Part shown: piece by piece, positions 3,622 to 8,140 of the stretch
Position numbering within the stretch: the first letter of the stretch is position 1
Layout: each line of letters begins with the position of its first letter
DNA from: Oscillospiraceae bacterium
Lineage (GTDB): Bacteria; Bacillota; Clostridia; Oscillospirales; Ruminococcaceae
Reading direction: 5' to 3'
Assembly (NCBI GenBank): GCA_900768245.1
Contig: CAAGCE010000295.1
Location: 1-8,140, forward strand
DNA: 8,140 nucleotides
Position numbers and translations under genes: made by a program
The notes under the pieces: generated by a model
Told to the model about the DNA's origin: nothing
Seen by the model: the letters and a program-made list of their open reading frames with translations, nothing else
Database searches by the model: none

Positions 3622-6600
3622 ATGCGAATGTTCAGTAAACAAACCATTGCGTGGCTATTGCTTGCAGGAATGCTGCAGTCTTCCATCAGTGTCCCAGCGA
3701 TGGCTGACAGCACAGTTCCTGAAACAGCTTCGATTTCGGAGCATACTCAGGGAGAGAATTTAGAAAGTGCCGCAGAGGCTGTTCAGACAGCTGCTGAGCA
3801 GACATCTGACGCAGTTGAGCAGGACATTGTTCCTACTGTGCTTGGCGTGATGGTTAGCAATGACAGCGCCGACGCTGATGTTCAGGGCAGCTTTGATGAA
3901 AAGACAGGCACCCTCACCATATCTGGTAACGGTATTGTTACCGCTGTTACGGCAAATGCACAGTGGGCTAAGTACAGGTCAAAAATCACCTCTGTTGTTA
4001 TTGAAAAGGGAATAGAGCAGATTGGCGACAGCGTGTTCCAGAACTATGAGGGCATCACTAAGGTTTCTTTCCCGAGCACATTGACCACTATCGGCAACCT
4101 TGCCTTTTCTGGCTGCGTAAATCTCGCTTCAGTGGATATTCCGGCTGTTAACGCAATAGGAAATGAAGCGTTCCGCGGTTGTAAAGCCCTTTCCAATGCG
4201 TCTATCGCCGATGGAGTTACTGCGATACCTGATTACTGCTTTGCAGGCTGCACAGCTCTGCAATCAATCGCTATCCCGTCAAATACTCTTACATCTATCG
4301 GCAAATACGCATTTTCAAGCTGCGGTTCGCTTGAGCATTTTGATTACATGGTTGATGGAACCGTAAAGGAGAACATTGCAGGTCTTTTTGAAATACCCGA
4401 CGGAGTTAAGTCTATAGATGATTTTGCATTTGAAGCTTGTATCGGAATAAAGAGCCTGATCATCTCAGAGACTGTTTCATATATCGGCGGCTCTGCGTTC
4501 ATAACATCAACAAACCTTAAGGAAGTTTCCGTTGCCGACGGTCAAACACCTCTTTTTATTAACGCAGGCGCATTCAAGGAACTCACAAATCTCACTACCG
4601 TTACGCTCAACCGTGCAACGTATCTCGGACAGGGAGCATTTGAAAGGACCGGCATTTCACGAATTTCGCTGCCGTCTACCCTTACTGAGATAGACAAGTA
4701 TTGCTTCCGCAACTCTGCCCTTGAGGAACTGACATTCGTGCCCAGCAAGCTCAAGATAGGCGAAAGTGCGTTCGGCAACTGCGAAAAGCTGAAGACCGTC
4801 GATATGATGGTATCAGAGGACGGCGTTGGTATCTATGATATCGGAAAGACCGCATTTGAAAGCTGCACCGCCCTGACTGAGATAGTTATCCCGTCAACCA
4901 TAACTAATATGGGCGAAAAGGCTTTCCAGAACTGTACGTCGTTAGCCGATGTGACTATCTCCGAGGGTGCGCAGTACATAGGAATAAAGGCTTTCCTCAA
5001 CGACCCTATCACAGAGATAACGATACCGTCAAGCGTAACTAACATGACGTCTGCGTTTGAAGGTCATGCAACGCTCGGCAAGGCTGTCATCAGCTGCGCA
5101 GACGTAAGCTCTAAGGCTTTCAACGGCTGCAAAGTGCTCAGTAGCGTTAAACTCAACGACGGCGTAAAGAGCATTTCAGAAAGTGCATTTGCAGGCTGCG
5201 CTGCGATAACCACCATCGACTTGCCCGAAAGCACCACAACGCTGAAAAGCGGCGCGTTTTCCATGTGCACAGGTCTTGTTAACTTCAACGGCAGGAACAG
5301 GGTAGATCTTCATGCGCTTTCTGCGATAGGTACAAACACTTTTTCAGGCTGCTCCGCTATAAACAACGTGACATGGGCTGACAGCGTTACAACAGTAAGC
5401 CACGGAGTGTTTAGCGGCTGTACGTCTCTCAGCAATATAAAGCTCAGCAACAATGTTACAATCATAGGCGATACTTCATTCAACGGCACTGCTTTAAAGG
5501 AAATGACAATGCCGGCAAGTCTTACCCAAATAGGTAAAACTGCTTTTGCAAGCTGCGTCTATCTTGCCAAGGTCGACATGACTAATTCGCCGAATATCGT
5601 CACCATTGGCGAAGGCGCATTTTCGGGTGATATCGTCCTTAATAACGTATCTCTCCCTGCAGGCGTTGTAAGACTGAACAATAACGTTTTCAAGGGTTGC
5701 GTGGCTCTTTCTGACATCTCTGTGGCAAGTGCGGAAGCAGGCACGCTGACCTATATCGGTAACAATGCGTTCGACGGCTGTAAGGTGCTCAAGGGCTTCA
5801 ATATCCCCGGCTCCGTGACTAATATCGGTAACTACGCATTCAACGGCTGCGCAGTTATGGATATCAGCATTGAAAAGCCGGACGCCGATGTGACAGCTGT
5901 TACATGGGGCAATTATGCTTTTGCAGACTGCTCAAATCTGGGCAAGTCTTATATTATCCAGTGCCCCGACCAGCTCAAGGCGATTAACAACGGTCTGTTC
6001 AAGAACTGCGTTTCCCTCAGGATACCCAATGATTTCATACCCGAGAACGTGACCGCGATAGGCAACGAAGCGTTCAGCGGCTGCACGAACGATGAGTTTA
6101 CGGGTATCATCATTCCCGCAAAGGTTGCCAGAATAGGCGACTCTGCATTCTATAACTGCAGGAACATTGAAAATGTTGATTTCCGTACGTCGGTTCTGAC
6201 CACTATCGGCAGGGAAACGTTTGCAGGCTGCGAAAAAATTGCGAATATCGTTGTGCCGGTATCCGTTACCACTCTCGGCGCCGGTACTTTCAAGGATTGC
6301 ACGGCTCTCTGCAGCGTAACGCTTTCGGGTACCCGCATTCTGGCAGTACCCGACCAGGCATTTATGAACTGCTATTCGCTGCACACTGTTGAGATGCCCG
6401 GTGGTTACTATAACACCAGCGGCGTGCTGCAGCCGTTCAGAACTATCGGCAAATCTGCCTTTGCCGGTTGTCGTAACCTTGGCAGCGTTGAGATAAACGG
6501 TCAGAACACGTTTGTTATCCCGCTTTCCACAACAGGCGTAGGTGAGAGCGCATTTGAGGGCTGCGAGTCCATCAAGTATATCGTTGCTCCGCTGAATGCA

Positions 6601-8140
6601 ACTCTCGGCAAGAGGGCATTTGCAAACTGCACTTCTCTTGAGATTGCAATAATCCTGTCCAACAAGCAGATGACAGACACATTCGTTGGCTGCGAGAACC
6701 TGAAAATATTCTGCTATCCTACTGCTAACCAGGTCATCAACTATGCACAGAACAATTCGATAAAGTACGAGTTCCTGGCAGGAAGCAACGGCACATATAT
6801 CGCAGTGCTCAAGCAGCCCGCAAACTGGACAGCAGCCAAGGTCGGCGACAAGGCAGTGTTTGTTACAAATGCGGTTTCCGACGGTGCGCTCCAGTATATC
6901 TGGTACATCAGGCTCCCTGGTGAGAAGGAGTTTGTAAGGAGCAACACCACTGGCGATACGTTAACGATAAATGTTACAGAGGCTTCCGAGGGTACGGCAG
7001 TTTATTGCATGATAAACGAGACAAAGAACGAAGCTTCAACGGAGATCATCAACACGACTAATACTGATACGGTGTATATTACATCAATGACTGCTCCTGT
7101 TATCAGCAATGTCACCAAGCTCGGTGAGATAACATGGGACCAGGTAAGCAGCGCTGATAAGTATATCGTATACAGAGCGACTACCGAAAACGGCGCAAAG
7201 ACCAAGATCAAGGAGATCACTGACGCAGCTGTCACCAACTATACAGATTCAACTGCTGCAGATGGCGCTACATATTTCTATTATGTTTCTGCTGTCAATA
7301 ACCTCACGGGTGTTACTATTTCATCTGAGCCCAAACGCATTACTATTGACAAGGTTCCGGGCATAACTACTATCACATCGGCAGTTTCTGGCGATGGTCA
7401 GGTTTCGCTTGCATGGAAGGCAATAACCAATGCAAAGCAGTACAGAGTACAGCGCAGCACCGGTTCTACTTGGCAGACTATTGCCACAATCACTGGTACG
7501 TCATATGTCGATAAGGGACTCACCAACGGCACGACTTATTCTTACCGTATTGTATGCAATGTTAACAACGTTTGGAAGGATCCTTCAGATGTCGTTAAGG
7601 TAACGCCTATGGGGGCTCTTGATGTTCCTGAAATCTCAGCTATAAACACGAATGGAACTAATGTCACTGTTTCGTGGAACAAGATAACCGGTGCGACAAG
7701 CTATCGAGTATACCGTTCAGACAGCGCAACAGGCGCAAAGACCCTGGTAAAGACAGTAGGTACGCTTTATGGAACTGATACAACGGTAACTGTAGGAAAA
7801 ACCTACTATTATTTCATAGCTGCTTACGATTCTTCCACCGGCAGACTGAGCGCTTATTCGTTACCGAGAAGCATAAAGGTCGAGAAAGTTCTGACATCTC
7901 CTGAAATCACTTCTGCGACCTCCAACGGCACAAACGTATCCCTTAAGTGGAACGCGGTGACCGACGCGACAAGCTATCGCGTATACCGTGCAGACAGCGC
8001 AACAGGAGCAAAGACTCAGCTTAAGACAGTCGGCACTACTAGCTGCACAGATACGACGGTAACAGCGGGCAAGACCTACTATTACTTCGTAGCGGCATAC
8101 GATTCCAAGACAGGCAGACTGAGCGCATATTCTGAAGCAA
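3622..8140 (+). CDS. Secreted BspA-like leucine-rich-repeat protein with Ig/FN3-like domains (3' end beyond window)
   Basis: 1,506 codons are open to the right edge without a stop. Residues 1-28 form a signal peptide: MRMFSKQ, a hydrophobic core (IAWLLLAGML), then VPAMA with likely cleavage before D29. Residues 29-85 are an acidic, Ala/Glu-rich linker. Residues 89-140 (GTLTISGNG...) are the entry cap typical of BspA-like proteins. Residues about 134-1050 hold about 37 repeats of the LRR_5 / TpLRR kind, pattern IGxxAFxxCxxLxxVxIPxSVTxIG, with several degenerate or extended copies. Residues about 1057-1155 look Ig-like (WYI...AVYCMI). Residues 1158-1245, 1246-1333, 1334-1424 and 1425 onward are FN3-like domains, the last two nearly identical. 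Related proteins act at the cell surface in adhesion or glycan binding; the ligand is unknown. The anchor (sortase motif, dockerin or cell-wall-binding repeats) is outside the window. It has its own promoter and probably is monocistronic. Confidence 0.93.
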   Translation, partial: MRMFSKQTIAWLLLAGMLQSSISVPAMADSTVPETASISEHTQGENLESAAEAVQTAAEQTSDAVEQDIVPTVLGVMVSNDSADADVQGSFDEKTGTLTISGNGIVTAVTANAQWAKYRSKITSVVIEKGIEQIGDSVFQNYEGITKVSFPSTLTTIGNLAFSGCVNLASVDIPAVNAIGNEAFRGCKALSNASIADGVTAIPDYCFAGCTALQSIAIPSNTLTSIGKYAFSSCGSLEHFDYMVDGTVKENIAGLFEIPDGVKSIDDFAFEACIGIKSLIISETVSYIGGSAFITSTNLKEVSVADGQTPLFINAGAFKELTNLTTVTLNRATYLGQGAFERTGISRISLPSTLTEIDKYCFRNSALEELTFVPSKLKIGESAFGNCEKLKTVDMMVSEDGVGIYDIGKTAFESCTALTEIVIPSTITNMGEKAFQNCTSLADVTISEGAQYIGIKAFLNDPITEITIPSSVTNMTSAFEGHATLGKAVISCADVSSKAFNGCKVLSSVKLNDGVKSISESAFAGCAAITTIDLPESTTTLKSGAFSMCTGLVNFNGRNRVDLHALSAIGTNTFSGCSAINNVTWADSVTTVSHGVFSGCTSLSNIKLSNNVTIIGDTSFNGTALKEMTMPASLTQIGKTAFASCVYLAKVDMTNSPNIVTIGEGAFSGDIVLNNVSLPAGVVRLNNNVFKGCVALSDISVASAEAGTLTYIGNNAFDGCKVLKGFNIPGSVTNIGNYAFNGCAVMDISIEKPDADVTAVTWGNYAFADCSNLGKSYIIQCPDQLKAINNGLFKNCVSLRIPNDFIPENVTAIGNEAFSGCTNDEFTGIIIPAKVARIGDSAFYNCRNIENVDFRTSVLTTIGRETFAGCEKIANIVVPVSVTTLGAGTFKDCTALCSVTLSGTRILAVPDQAFMNCYSLHTVEMPGGYYNTSGVLQPFRTIGKSAFAGCRNLGSVEINGQNTFVIPLSTTGVGESAFEGCESIKYIVAPLNATLGKRAFANCTSLEIAIILSNKQMTDTFVGCENLKIFCYPTANQVINYAQNNSIKYEFLAGSNGTYIAVLKQPANWTAAKVGDKAVFVTNAVSDGALQYIWYIRLPGEKEFVRSNTTGDTLTINVTEASEGTAVYCMINETKNEASTEIINTTNTDTVYITSMTAPVISNVTKLGEITWDQVSSADKYIVYRATTENGAKTKIKEITDAAVTNYTDSTAADGATYFYYVSAVNNLTGVTISSEPKRITIDKVPGITTITSAVSGDGQVSLAWKAITNAKQYRVQRSTGSTWQTIATITGTSYVDKGLTNGTTYSYRIVCNVNNVWKDPSDVVKVTPMGALDVPEISAINTNGTNVTVSWNKITGATSYRVYRSDSATGAKTLVKTVGTLYGTDTTVTVGKTYYYFIAAYDSSTGRLSAYSLPRSIKVEKVLTSPEITSATSNGTNVSLKWNAVTDATSYRVYRADSATGAKTQLKTVGTTSCTDTTVTAGKTYYYFVAAYDSKTGRLSAYSEA
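7621..8140 (+). repeat. Tandem FN3-like domain duplication, 273-nt period
   Basis: The unit at 7621-7893 (91 codons) recurs from 7894 to the window edge. Shared blocks include SYRVYR, DSATGAKT, KTVGT, DTTVT, GKTYYYF, AAYDS and TGRLSAYS. DNA identity is high in places, for example GCGACAAGCTATCG at 7693 and 7966. The two earlier FN3-like domains are much more divergent, so this copy arose recently. More copies may follow past the edge. Confidence 0.85.

Noticed and set aside
3510..7238. Many minus-strand frames of 60-150 codons (such as 5932-6384)
   Set aside because: All are antisense shadows of the repeat-rich BspA-like gene and recur because of its repeats.
1..8140. CRISPR array, tRNA, rRNA or riboswitch
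   Set aside because: No regularly spaced direct repeats, cloverleaf with CCA/T-loop, or rRNA-like stretch was seen. The only repeats are coding LRR and FN3 modules.

Overview
The window looks like an accessory, mobile-element-scarred stretch from a low-to-mid GC Bacillota, most likely a gut or rumen clostridium of the Ruminococcus / Oscillospiraceae kind. This rests on near-consensus sigma-A promoters (TTGACA-17-TATAAT, with an extended -10 of TGG-TATAAT), GGAG Shine-Dalgarno sites, AT-rich short genes, and a very large secreted BspA-like leucine-rich-repeat protein with Ig/FN3-like domains. The genus is an inference.

Left part (1-860): the N-terminal codons of a probable transposase run off the left edge on the minus strand, with a strong hairpin over the start. 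An internally deleted, frameshifted IS256/Mutator-family transposase follows on the plus strand (about 241-589). Next comes a gene-free spacer with an unusually long perfect hairpin (682-734).

Middle (859-2900, minus strand): one ancestral gene of about 654 codons for an AIPR-family protein (abortive-infection phage-resistance family). It has an Mrr-like nuclease-type N-terminal half, the AIPR core, and a C-terminal S1-like OB fold. It retains a perfect promoter and a good RBS but is broken in two places: a 2-nt insertion at 2689-2694 and a one-A deficit in an A7 run at 2293-2299. The second break falls exactly on an in-frame A_AAA_AAG heptamer, the classic bacterial -1 slippery site, so that break could in principle be bypassed. 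The first has no such escape, so the safest call is a decayed defence gene.

2900-3480: a frameshifted C-terminal fragment of an unrecognised protein, then a 33-codon remnant of an AbrB/SpoVT-type regulator that stops directly at a terminator-like hairpin.

Right part (3500-8140, plus strand): an operator-like dyad, a consensus promoter, a short leader and an RBS precede a signal-peptide-bearing BspA-like protein. It has about 37 LRR_5-type repeats, an Ig-like domain and at least four FN3-like domains, and is still open at the right edge (more than 1,506 codons). This is the only clearly intact functional gene here. The left half reads as a graveyard of mobile and defence genes abutting an active surface-protein gene. 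I see no sign that the broken genes work together with the BspA-like protein.
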